Positions 1-6,755 of a stretch of 64,000 nucleotides of DNA are shown piece by piece (positions within the stretch are counted from its first letter, which is position 1; the number at the start of each line of letters is the position of its first letter). The DNA is from Arboricoccus pini (GTDB lineage Bacteria > Pseudomonadota > Alphaproteobacteria > Geminicoccales > Geminicoccaceae). The translations under genes were made by a program, and so were the position numbers. The DNA lies in contig NZ_FYEH01000004.1 in NCBI RefSeq assembly GCF_900187945.1, positions 278,043-342,042 of the forward strand. Reading direction: 5' to 3'. The notes under the pieces were generated by a model. The model was not told the origin of the DNA. It searched no databases and worked only from the letters and a program-made list of their open reading frames with translations.

Positions 1-128
1 GCTCGGGCCTTTCGGCGACGAAGGTTGGCGCGTAACTGGATTGCCAGCCGAGCCTTGCGCTCGTTGGCCGCGTCGTCGGTGACGCTGCTGATCGCCTCGG
101 TCTCCTGTTTATGCTTCACATCCGGCAT
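1..128 (-). CDS. small conserved hypothetical protein, C-terminus beyond window
   Basis: Reading leftwards from an ATG at 126-128, an open frame runs off the window edge after 42 codons. The peptide starts MPDVKHKQET and continues to a basic stretch ending QLRANLRRRKARA. Small proteins with a similar Arg/Lys-rich ending occur in Alphaproteobacteria, but no function is known to me. An AAGGCG stretch upstream could be a weak ribosome site. The C-terminus is missing, so length and family cannot be settled. Confidence 0.55.
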   Translation of the reverse strand, partial: MPDVKHKQETEAISSVTDDAANERKARLAIQLRANLRRRKAR

Positions 129-206
129 ATGCGGCCCGCCTTGCATGTCCTGGAACCTTATGGCATCTAGCACGCCGTCAAGCTGGGGTTCCACCGGGAC
201 CTAGAT

Positions 207-282
<76 letters not shown>

Positions 283-288
283 GAAATC

Positions 289-308
289 AACGCTCGCAGT
301 CGAGCGTT
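289..308 (+). terminator. stem-loop just after tRNA-Thr
   Basis: A perfect 8-bp stem (AACGCTCG/CGAGCGTT) with a 4-base CAGT loop begins 7 bases after the tRNA CCA. No T-run follows, so this is either a weak terminator or a 3' processing structure. Confidence 0.4.
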
Positions 309-595
309 GCCGAAATCCTAAGCGCAGTAGGTTCATGGCACGCCATCGGTCGCGGCGCACGCGTGGCAATGCCCTGGCCGGCACCTTGCCGGCGTAGCCT
401 TGGCGAAGATCGTCTCCGCCCATCACTAAAGAGCGCCGAAGAGATCACATTCTCGACGGCCGTGACGATGCCTGGATGATGGTCAGGGAGGCGCCTAGTC
501 CAACCGCCCACGGATCTTTTTAGTCTGAGATCGACATCATCGGTAGATTTACACCGAGCTGGGCACACGGCAGCCGATACCGGTCCAGGTCTGTT
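309..595. other. intergenic, no recognisable gene
   Basis: Short frames exist on both strands but none has a familiar domain, a good ribosome site or a convincing composition. No repeat or RNA motif was recognised. Confidence 0.5.
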
Positions 596-757
596 TCAGG
601 CGTGGGTCGGCCAATGCGTCGAGACAATGTATGCCGCGTGGATGATACCGGGCAGATAGCCCAGGAGCGTCAGCATCACGTTCAAGCTGAACTCCTGGCC
701 GGCACCCACAGTCCAATAGACCGCTATCGGTGGACAAAGCAAAATCGTCAAAAGCAT
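596..757 (-). CDS. YqaE/Pmp3-family small membrane protein
   Basis: This 53-residue protein has two hydrophobic segments (about 1-20 and 25-47). The second contains the family pattern LTLLGYLPGIIHA, typical of Pmp3/YqaE stress-linked membrane peptides. The ATG at 757 is preferred over an upstream start at 892 because the extra 45 residues are polar and unlike the family, whose members are about 50-60 residues. A GGCGGG stretch lies directly before it. Family members are thought to affect membrane potential or salt tolerance; the role here is inferred. It stands alone, with crcB beyond it on the same strand. Confidence 0.75.
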   Translation of the reverse strand: MLLTILLCPPIAVYWTVGAGQEFSLNVMLTLLGYLPGIIHAAYIVSTHWPTHA

Positions 758-942
758 CCCGCCACTCAAAAGCCTGTCCCCCGACCCGGTCCAATCTCGA
801 CCCACTCCGTCATCAATGGGTTTCAACGCACGAACTCTCCGGTTCGGCCGCTCTTTAACGCACCATAAGACAAATTGATCGGCATCATGCAACGGGGATA
901 CGCCAAGCTAACGTCGAAACGCCTCGATGTTGGAATGCGCAA

Positions 943-1374
943 CTATGCCTCCTTATCGATGTCGAGATGCGCGATCTGCCTGACACTCCCGTTTAGGTGA
1001 GCGGCGATAAGATGTCCCGAGGCGACGGCACCTATACAAAGCGCGACAGAAGCCACAATGTTCAAAGCGGCTCTCGCGATGGCGCCAGACCGCAAAAGGT
1101 CCAGCGTTTGCAGGCTGAAGGATGAAAAGGTCGTATACCCACCGCAAACTCCAACCATCACGAATAACCGCGTATTCTCCGAGACGGGAAATCTGCCTTG
1201 TGCGAGGGTCAGCGTGCCGAACAAACCAATAATAAAAGAACCCGTTATGTTGATGACGATGGTGCCCCAGGGCAGATCGCGACTGATGGGCAACGTCAGG
1301 ACGGATATGGCATAGCGGGCCAATGTGCCCAACGCGCCTCCCGCCATGATTATCAAGCAGACATTGAATGGCAT
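943..1374 (-). CDS. crcB: fluoride ion channel CrcB/FluC
   Basis: The 143-residue protein has four hydrophobic segments. It shows the Fluc hallmarks: GGALGTLARYAIS near the N-terminus, an Asn-containing segment INITGSFIIGLF around 45, and GVCGGYTTFSSFSLQ around 75-90. The family exports fluoride across the inner membrane as a dimer. The length is normal for the family and the ATG at 1374 fits it. A fluoride-riboswitch-like leader lies about 55 bases upstream, which independently supports the function and indicates induction by fluoride. Confidence 0.95.
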   Translation of the reverse strand: MPFNVCLIIMAGGALGTLARYAISVLTLPISRDLPWGTIVINITGSFIIGLFGTLTLAQGRFPVSENTRLFVMVGVCGGYTTFSSFSLQTLDLLRSGAIARAALNIVASVALCIGAVASGHLIAAHLNGSVRQIAHLDIDKEA

Positions 1375-1429
1375 TTGTGTGTCCGGCTTTGTACGCGGCC
1401 GGAGTGCCTAGACCCCTACCGCTAAATTA

Positions 1430-1482
1430 GCGCGTCAGGAATTATCCGAATTAACGGTGGTTTCGGGAACTCCGTTCCCATC
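1430..1482 (-). promoter_or_regulatory. fluoride riboswitch (crcB motif)
   Basis: Read on the minus strand, a stem GGGA/TCCC encloses a loop carrying GGAGT. This is followed by GAAACC, then a small hairpin CCG-TTAATT-CGG, then ATAATTCCTGAC. The loop GGAGT can pair with the downstream ATTCC, giving the pseudoknot expected of crcB-motif riboswitches. A further palindrome, CGCTAAATTAGCG (1420-1432), overlaps the 3' side and may be part of the expression platform. It sits directly upstream of the fluoride channel gene. Confidence 0.8.
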
Positions 1483-1830
1483 GACTGGCAGAGACCGATC
1501 GACGTTGCTTTTCAAAGGCCACGCACCGGCACGTACCGAACCACCTTGGACGGCGCGATGTTAATCAGCTCATTCTGCGTGAACGCCTGCCGGCTTTGAG
1601 CGCAATCTTGACGAAGATGGATCAGCCCGGGCCGCACCGCCAAATCTCCTTCGATCGCGGCCCCATGGATAGGATCGCGCAATGGCTCCAACGCCAATGG
1701 AACAAGCGCCATGGATGGCGTCAAAGGCGAAGCGGCACCGGCCACAGCGCTGCTCAAGCGCTGGAGAGGGCGCTGCATATCGCGCACGAAAGACGCGACA
1801 GCGCCAGGCCGTCAACAAATAGGCAAATTA
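1483..1830. other. intergenic, no confident gene
   Basis: A 91-codon minus-strand frame (1512-1787) has no recognisable domain and competes with other frames of similar quality, so it is not called. No RNA element was seen. Confidence 0.4.
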
Positions 1831-1904
1831 TGGCTGGGGGACCTGGATTCGAACCAAGACTGCTCGGTTCAGAGCCGAGAGTTCTACCGTTAAACTATCC
1901 CCCA
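1831..1904 (-). tRNA. tRNA-Gln (CTG)
   Basis: On the minus strand the acceptor TGGGGGA pairs with TCCCCCA. The anticodon loop CTCTGAA gives CTG (glutamine), the T arm has GGTTCGAATCC, and the CCA end is encoded (1831-1833). It lies just downstream of the CCA-adding enzyme gene. Confidence 0.96.
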
Positions 1905-1940
1905 AAGGGAGACCCGCATTGGGGCGTTCCGCGGAGCGCC

Positions 1941-3209
1941 TTATCGTTGCTCAAAGGGATGTTTGTCAAGTCGTCCCACCACCAGCCGATCAAGCAGAGC
2001 CAAGCACCCCGAACGGTCTAAAGAGAAGTTGCTATCCACCCAGGCTGCCTCGACCTGCCGTTTGATATTTCCAAGCGCCGGCCCGGGATCGATGCCCCTT
2101 GAGATGAAGTCGTTGCCCGTGATCGGCAGAACCGGCCGAGATGAAGCGCTCGCTGCTGCTAGAATTTTGACTAACGCCGTTGGGTCGCCGTCACGCCTCA
2201 CCCAGATCAACGTTAGGAAGTCCGCGGCCTCACGTAGCGGCATATTTCTGACATACGACCATCGACGGAGGCTGTCGAAGTCGTCGAGTTCGTCAGGGAG
2301 CTCTTCGGTGAGAAGCAGGAGAAGTTGGCTGCGCTCTCGCCGCGATAACTTCAACGACGCGCCCAAGCTTTCGGCCTCAGGACGACTAAATCGCCTCGAT
2401 AGTGACAAAAGCACGGCAAGGGACAGTATCGGCCCCGGCGCGATGCCGAATTCATGCAGCCGTCTGAGACTGGCAAGGTCAGGCTGGTAAGGGACGATCA
2501 ACCTCCAGATACCGGATTGTTCCATCAGCTTGATACTGAGGACGGCGCGCTGCTCGACCAAAATCCGACTGAGCTCGCTCCAGATACGTTCAGCGGCCAG
2601 AGACTTCAAACCATCTCGATGACGCACGCATGCCGCCAGCGCGGCGAGATCAGGCGGCTCTTGTCCCAAGCGGGCTAGAAAGCGGAAAAAGCGCAAGATG
2701 CGTAGATAATCTTCGCGGATGCGAAGATCGGGTTCGCCGATGAATCTGACTCGCCCGGCCTTTAGATCCGACACGCCATCGAAGGGGTCGAAGACCGTTC
2801 CGTCCAGGCTGCAGCTCAGTGCGTTGAAGGTAAAATCCCTGCGCGCCGCATCGACCACAAAATCATCGGTGAATTCCACAACAGCATGACGTCCATCTGT
2901 TTGGACGTCACGGCGCAAGGTGGTTACTTCAAATCGCCCCCCATCGACCAGAGCCGTTATCGTACCATGGCGCAAGCCCGTCGGAATGACCTTGATGCCG
3001 GCATCCTGAAGCAGCACCATCGCCTCCTCCGGTCTCGCCTGCGTCGCGACGTCGAGATCGTGATTGTCTGCCTGATCGTCCAAAATCGCATCTCGCACGG
3101 CACCACCGACGAATCGGGACTGCCGTCCGGTCCGGCCCAGTGCGTCGAAAAGTCGACGCGCCGCCGGATCCCTTAACCAAGGCGAACGCAGACGCGGGAG
3201 TTCAGTCAT
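1941..3209 (-). CDS. cca: CCA tRNA nucleotidyltransferase
   Basis: This is a class II nucleotidyltransferase of 422 residues that repairs or adds the 3' CCA of tRNAs in the cytoplasm. The N-terminal head has GGAVRDAIL (about 36-44), the catalytic DLDVAT (about 51-56), the RRDFTFNAL motif (about 123) and IREDYLRILRFFRF (about 162-175). The C-terminal half is helical. It is the last gene of a four-gene unit and overlaps the upstream DUF6111 gene by 8 bases. All three tRNAs in this window already encode CCA, so here it probably serves repair. Poly(A) polymerase I is the main alternative family member. Confidence 0.93.
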   Translation of the reverse strand: MTELPRLRSPWLRDPAARRLFDALGRTGRQSRFVGGAVRDAILDDQADNHDLDVATQARPEEAMVLLQDAGIKVIPTGLRHGTITALVDGGRFEVTTLRRDVQTDGRHAVVEFTDDFVVDAARRDFTFNALSCSLDGTVFDPFDGVSDLKAGRVRFIGEPDLRIREDYLRILRFFRFLARLGQEPPDLAALAACVRHRDGLKSLAAERIWSELSRILVEQRAVLSIKLMEQSGIWRLIVPYQPDLASLRRLHEFGIAPGPILSLAVLLSLSRRFSRPEAESLGASLKLSRRERSQLLLLLTEELPDELDDFDSLRRWSYVRNMPLREAADFLTLIWVRRDGDPTALVKILAAASASSRPVLPITGNDFISRGIDPGPALGNIKRQVEAAWVDSNFSLDRSGCLALLDRLVVGRLDKHPFEQR

Positions 3210-3471
3210 TTTCCCTCTGCACAGCGCCCGGGACGACCTGCCCTTTTTTGTCCAGATGAGGCGGAACGTAGGTTCCGCCTGGCGGTTCGCCGCTCGCCAT
3301 GAATGCGAGCACGCTCGCCACGATGAGGATCACCATCGCTACGAGGAACAGCGTTGGCCAGAGCGATCCGCTGCGCGTTGCGAGATCTAAACCAAGAGTC
3401 AATCGCCTGACGATATAGGTCAATATTCTAAAAATTAATAGAAGTAAGAGAATGACGAATATTCGCGTCAT
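3202..3471 (-). CDS. DUF6111 family membrane protein
   Basis: The 89-residue protein has two membrane segments (about 3-25 and 40-60) and a polar tail rich in Pro and Gly (GGTYVPPHLDKKGQVVPG). The family is of unknown function and is found in Alphaproteobacteria between a NUDIX hydrolase and the CCA enzyme, exactly as here. It overlaps the NUDIX stop by 4 bases and the cca start by 8 bases, pointing to translational coupling. Confidence 0.85.
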   Translation of the reverse strand: MTRIFVILLLLLIFRILTYIVRRLTLGLDLATRSGSLWPTLFLVAMVILIVASVLAFMASGEPPGGTYVPPHLDKKGQVVPGAVQREND

Positions 3472-4091
3472 GATGGCGGATCGACTATACGCGACACAAA
3501 ATCAATTAGAATTGCAGCGGTAGCCCCCCAAATTCGCCGGTTTTCAAAGTCCAGCAGCATAGAGATCCTTGCGCCGTTCTGGCCTGAGAGACGTTCGCAC
3601 CGATGGTTTCTCCGGTCGAGCAACCACGCCAGCGGCAGCTCGAACAGGTCCGCGACCTCGCAGGGATTGGGCGAGAATTCGGGATGGGCATGAGTCCAGC
3701 CGACTACCGGAAAAATCCGATAGCCACTCGTCGTGTCATAGGCAGGAAGACGCCCGATCACCTCGACTAAGTCCGGCTCCAGCGCGATTTCCTCACGGGC
3801 TTCCCGAAGGGCGCCAGCTTCATCGTCCGGATCACCTTGCTCAAGACGGCCACCGGGCAAGCTGATCTGGCCCGGATGACCTCTTAAATCTTTCGTTCTC
3901 TCGGTCAGCAAAATGGTCGGGCCGGATGGACGATCGATCAAAAGGATCAACACTGCTGCCGGCTTCAATTCGCTCGCTCCGACGGCCCAGCCGAGCGGAT
4001 CACCGTTGCGACGGCTCGGGAACGCTCCCAGGCTCTTCTTAAGCCGGACGGGGTCAAACATGGTATTGGATCCGGTCGACCGAGCTTTCAT
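3468..4091 (-). CDS. NUDIX hydrolase, CoA pyrophosphatase type
   Basis: The NUDIX box runs from GGRLEQGDPDDEAG into ALREAREEIAL (G-x5-E-x7-REUxEExGU class), with the preceding LRGHPGQISLPGG typical of NudL/CoA diphosphatases. It probably hydrolyses CoA or related dinucleotides in the cytoplasm. The frame is open to 4295, but the ATG at 4091 is chosen because it overlaps the TGA of the upstream DUF1285 gene (ATGA) and the extra N-terminus is unlike the family. A second ATG at 4061 (MFDPVRLKK) is also possible. Confidence 0.88.
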   Translation of the reverse strand: MKARSTGSNTMFDPVRLKKSLGAFPSRRNGDPLGWAVGASELKPAAVLILLIDRPSGPTILLTERTKDLRGHPGQISLPGGRLEQGDPDDEAGALREAREEIALEPDLVEVIGRLPAYDTTSGYRIFPVVGWTHAHPEFSPNPCEVADLFELPLAWLLDRRNHRCERLSGQNGARISMLLDFENRRIWGATAAILIDFVSRIVDPPS

Positions 4092-4657
4092 CCTAACGCA
4101 TCGAGAGTGAAAAAGCGGCCATCGCTCCAGATACCCCACACGTCGTTCTCGATCTCGGCATACTTGGCAAGCTCGAGGTAGACCGCCTGCGTGAGACGTG
4201 CCTCCAGACCACGTTCGGTCAGCAAATAGGGCGCATCGCCGCCTTTGGGCATTCGACGGATGGTCAGTGGATGCAGCGCCGACAGGCCATACCAAACACC
4301 CATGTTGGTCTGGAACTCAAAGCGCCTCATCCCAAAGGTTGAAGACCCAAGTCGAAGGCCGACAGCCAGGAAAGCCGAGTCCTCGACCTCCACCAGGCCC
4401 TGCTCGAATGGTGTGATGAGCCAGTGCCGCCCTCGCTCATCGCGATAGAGGCTTCGGGCGAATAATGCCGCGAGCTCCGGCCGACCAATAAGGGAATCCC
4501 GATAGTACCAGTTGCCACGCCGATCGATCGACAGCGACAAGGTGCCGCAATCCGCCCGCTCGCCCTTCAGGACCTCGAGCGTGCGTAGCGGATCGAATTC
4601 CGTTCGACGATCGCCCCCCGGGGCCGCTTTCTTCCCCTCATCGCGCGATGCTGGCAT
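4088..4657 (-). CDS. DUF1285 domain protein
   Basis: The 189-residue soluble protein matches the DUF1285 pattern: LSLSIDRRGNWYYRDSLI (about 40-57), WLITPFEQG, FQTNMGVWYGLSALHPL and a C-terminal GIWSDGRFFTLDALG. Function is unknown. It is the first gene of the DUF1285-NUDIX-DUF6111-cca unit and diverges from the MoxR operon across about 155 bases. Confidence 0.88.
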   Translation of the reverse strand: MPASRDEGKKAAPGGDRRTEFDPLRTLEVLKGERADCGTLSLSIDRRGNWYYRDSLIGRPELAALFARSLYRDERGRHWLITPFEQGLVEVEDSAFLAVGLRLGSSTFGMRRFEFQTNMGVWYGLSALHPLTIRRMPKGGDAPYLLTERGLEARLTQAVYLELAKYAEIENDVWGIWSDGRFFTLDALG

Positions 4658-4813
4658 GGTCTGATGAAAAGCCCTTCATCGATCGGATGACCAGCCCTCC
4701 CATTTGACTGGCAACGATCACTTGCCGCAGGTCGAACCCTATGTCACCTCTGGCAACTAGGGAAGTGCGTGACAGTGCGAAGGCTACGCTGCCAGGAGCT
4801 GGGGAAGGAGCCC

Positions 4814-5812
4814 ATGACCGACCTTACTAACGATGAGACGATGGTGACAGCCGCCGAGACGGCGATGAGCAAGCTCGCCGCAGTAAGAGAAGAGCTTGGC
4901 AAGGTCATATTCGGCCAGCGTCAGGTCGTCGATGAGACCCTCATCTCGGTTCTAGCAGGCGGCCACGCTCTCCTGGTTGGTGTACCAGGCCTAGCGAAGA
5001 CCAGGCTCGCGCAGTCTTTGGGGACGGTGTTGGGATTAAGTGAGAAGCGGGTGCAATTCACCCCGGATCTCATGCCATCGGACATTCTGGGTTCCGAGAT
5101 CCTCGACGAGGATGAGCAAGGACGCCGCTCGTTCCGCTTCGTCCGTGGGCCCATTTTCTGTCAACTCCTTATGGCCGATGAGATCAACCGCGCCAGCCCT
5201 CGCACCCAAGCAGCGCTCCTCCAGGCGATGCAGGAGCGGTTCGTGACCATTGCTGGGCAGACTCATCCCCTACCCACACCGTTCCACGTGCTGGCAACGC
5301 AAAATCCCATCGAGCAGGAGGGCACGTATCCGCTACCCGAGGCTCAGCTGGATCGCTTTCTACTTCAGGTTAATATCGATTACCCCGATGAGGAGGCCGA
5401 GCGTCGCATGATGATCGCGACGACGAGCGGCCAGGAAACTTCGCCCGTAACTGCCCTCGACGCTGAATCGTTGATCGCTATCCAGGCCCTGGTGCGGCGC
5501 ATGCCCGTTGGCCAGAAGCTGGTCGACACAATTCTTGCATTGGTTCGCGCGGGTCGTCCTCAGCTCAAGATCGTGAGCGACCTAGAGAACTTGATCGCCT
5601 GGGGTCCAGGCCCACGGGCCAGTCAGGCGCTCATGCTTGCCGTGCGCGTGCGCGCTTTGATCGATGGCCGCCTTGCGCCTTCGATAGAAGACGTTAAGGC
5701 GCTGGCAGCACCTGTCCTTCGCCACCGAATGGCCACGACCTTCGGCGCACGGGCCGAAGGTATTTCGATCGATATGATCATCGAGCGGCTTTGCCGTCAC
5801 GTGATAGGCTAA
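4814..5812 (+). CDS. MoxR-family AAA+ ATPase
   Basis: This is a chaperone-like ATPase of about 332 residues. Walker A is GVPGLAKTRLAQ, Walker B is LLMADEINRA, and sensor 1 is LATQNPIEQEGTYPLPEAQLDRF. The ATG at 4814 follows GGAAGGAG; the open frame begins at 4769, but those residues are not conserved. It heads a four-gene operon with DUF58, DUF4159 and a membrane vWA-like protein, the usual MoxR partner set. It is distinct from mxaR at 32.4 kb and is more typical of the general MoxR family, so its target is unknown. Confidence 0.93.
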   Translation: MTDLTNDETMVTAAETAMSKLAAVREELGKVIFGQRQVVDETLISVLAGGHALLVGVPGLAKTRLAQSLGTVLGLSEKRVQFTPDLMPSDILGSEILDEDEQGRRSFRFVRGPIFCQLLMADEINRASPRTQAALLQAMQERFVTIAGQTHPLPTPFHVLATQNPIEQEGTYPLPEAQLDRFLLQVNIDYPDEEAERRMMIATTSGQETSPVTALDAESLIAIQALVRRMPVGQKLVDTILALVRAGRPQLKIVSDLENLIAWGPGPRASQALMLAVRVRALIDGRLAPSIEDVKALAAPVLRHRMATTFGARAEGISIDMIIERLCRHVIG

Positions 5813-5847
5813 CCAATGTTTGATCCGTTCAAGATGGAAATGCGAAT

Positions 5848-6753
5848 TTGACGACCTCGGGAGCGCCCTTCGGCCCCGAGCTCGAACGTCTTCGTGCTCG
5901 AGCAGAACATCTAAGCAATCGGCTGCCGGCGCTTCTTGTCGAGGCCGAGCGCGTGGCGGCGACTGTAGCACAAGGCGTCCACGGCCGCCGCCGTACCGGC
6001 ACCGGTGAGGCGTTCTGGCAGTTTCGTGCCTATCAGGCAGGCGACGAACCCAAGTCGATCGACTGGCGTCAGTCCGCGAAGGGCGCGCACATCTTCGTAC
6101 GGCAACAGGAGTGGGAAGCGGCGGAGAGCGTCTGGCTGTGGGTCGATTCATCGCCGTCGATGCACTTTCGATCCACCGATGTGTGGCCGCGCAAACATGA
6201 GCGTGCGCTGATCCTCATTCTCGCACTTGCGACGCTGCTCGTTCGGGGCGGGGAACGCATCGTCGCTTTGGGCAGCGGCGGGCGCCCCCGGAGCGGGCGA
6301 CTTGGTCTTGTCCACTTCGCTCAGTCGTTGCTCGAGGCATTCAGTCGGAACGATGTCAGGCTGCCGCCGCCCGATCGGCTCCCCCGTTTTGCGCGAATTG
6401 TCCTGATCTCGGATTTCCTCGAACCGCTTCACGAGATAAGGGATAGTCTGGCCGCCTTCACCGCGAATGGCGCCACAGGCGCGGTCCTGCAGGTCACCGA
6501 CCCTGCAGAGGAAGAATTGCCTTACGCGGGCCGCGTACTGTTCCAAGGACTGGAACGCGAAGGAACCGCGCTGGTCCGCAACGTCGATAGAACGCGCAGC
6601 TCTTATCAAAAGGCATTCTTTGCACAACGCCAGGGGCTGCAAGAGCTGGCCTCACGTCAAGGATGGCGATTTGCAGCACATCGGACCGACCGGTCCGCTG
6701 AAAGCGGCCTCCTCGCACTCTACCAGATGCTAGCTCCAAAAGCGGTTCGCTGA
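5848..6753 (+). CDS. DUF58 domain protein (MoxR partner)
   Basis: The 301-residue protein carries the DUF58 signature: HGRRRTGTGEAFWQFRAYQ followed by GDEPKSIDWRQSAK (about 45-77), then a vWA-like core WLWVDSSPSMHF (about 97-108). The start is a TTG at 5848, preceded by a purine-rich AGATGGAA. It follows moxR by 35 bases and precedes the DUF4159 gene by 2 bases. DUF58 proteins act with MoxR ATPases; the substrate here is unknown. Confidence 0.9.
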   Translation: MTTSGAPFGPELERLRARAEHLSNRLPALLVEAERVAATVAQGVHGRRRTGTGEAFWQFRAYQAGDEPKSIDWRQSAKGAHIFVRQQEWEAAESVWLWVDSSPSMHFRSTDVWPRKHERALILILALATLLVRGGERIVALGSGGRPRSGRLGLVHFAQSLLEAFSRNDVRLPPPDRLPRFARIVLISDFLEPLHEIRDSLAAFTANGATGAVLQVTDPAEEELPYAGRVLFQGLEREGTALVRNVDRTRSSYQKAFFAQRQGLQELASRQGWRFAAHRTDRSAESGLLALYQMLAPKAVR

Positions 6754-6755
6754 CC

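Noticed and set aside
1512..1787. 91-codon minus-strand frame near tRNA-Gln
   Set aside because: No domain, no clear ribosome site, and competing frames of equal quality.
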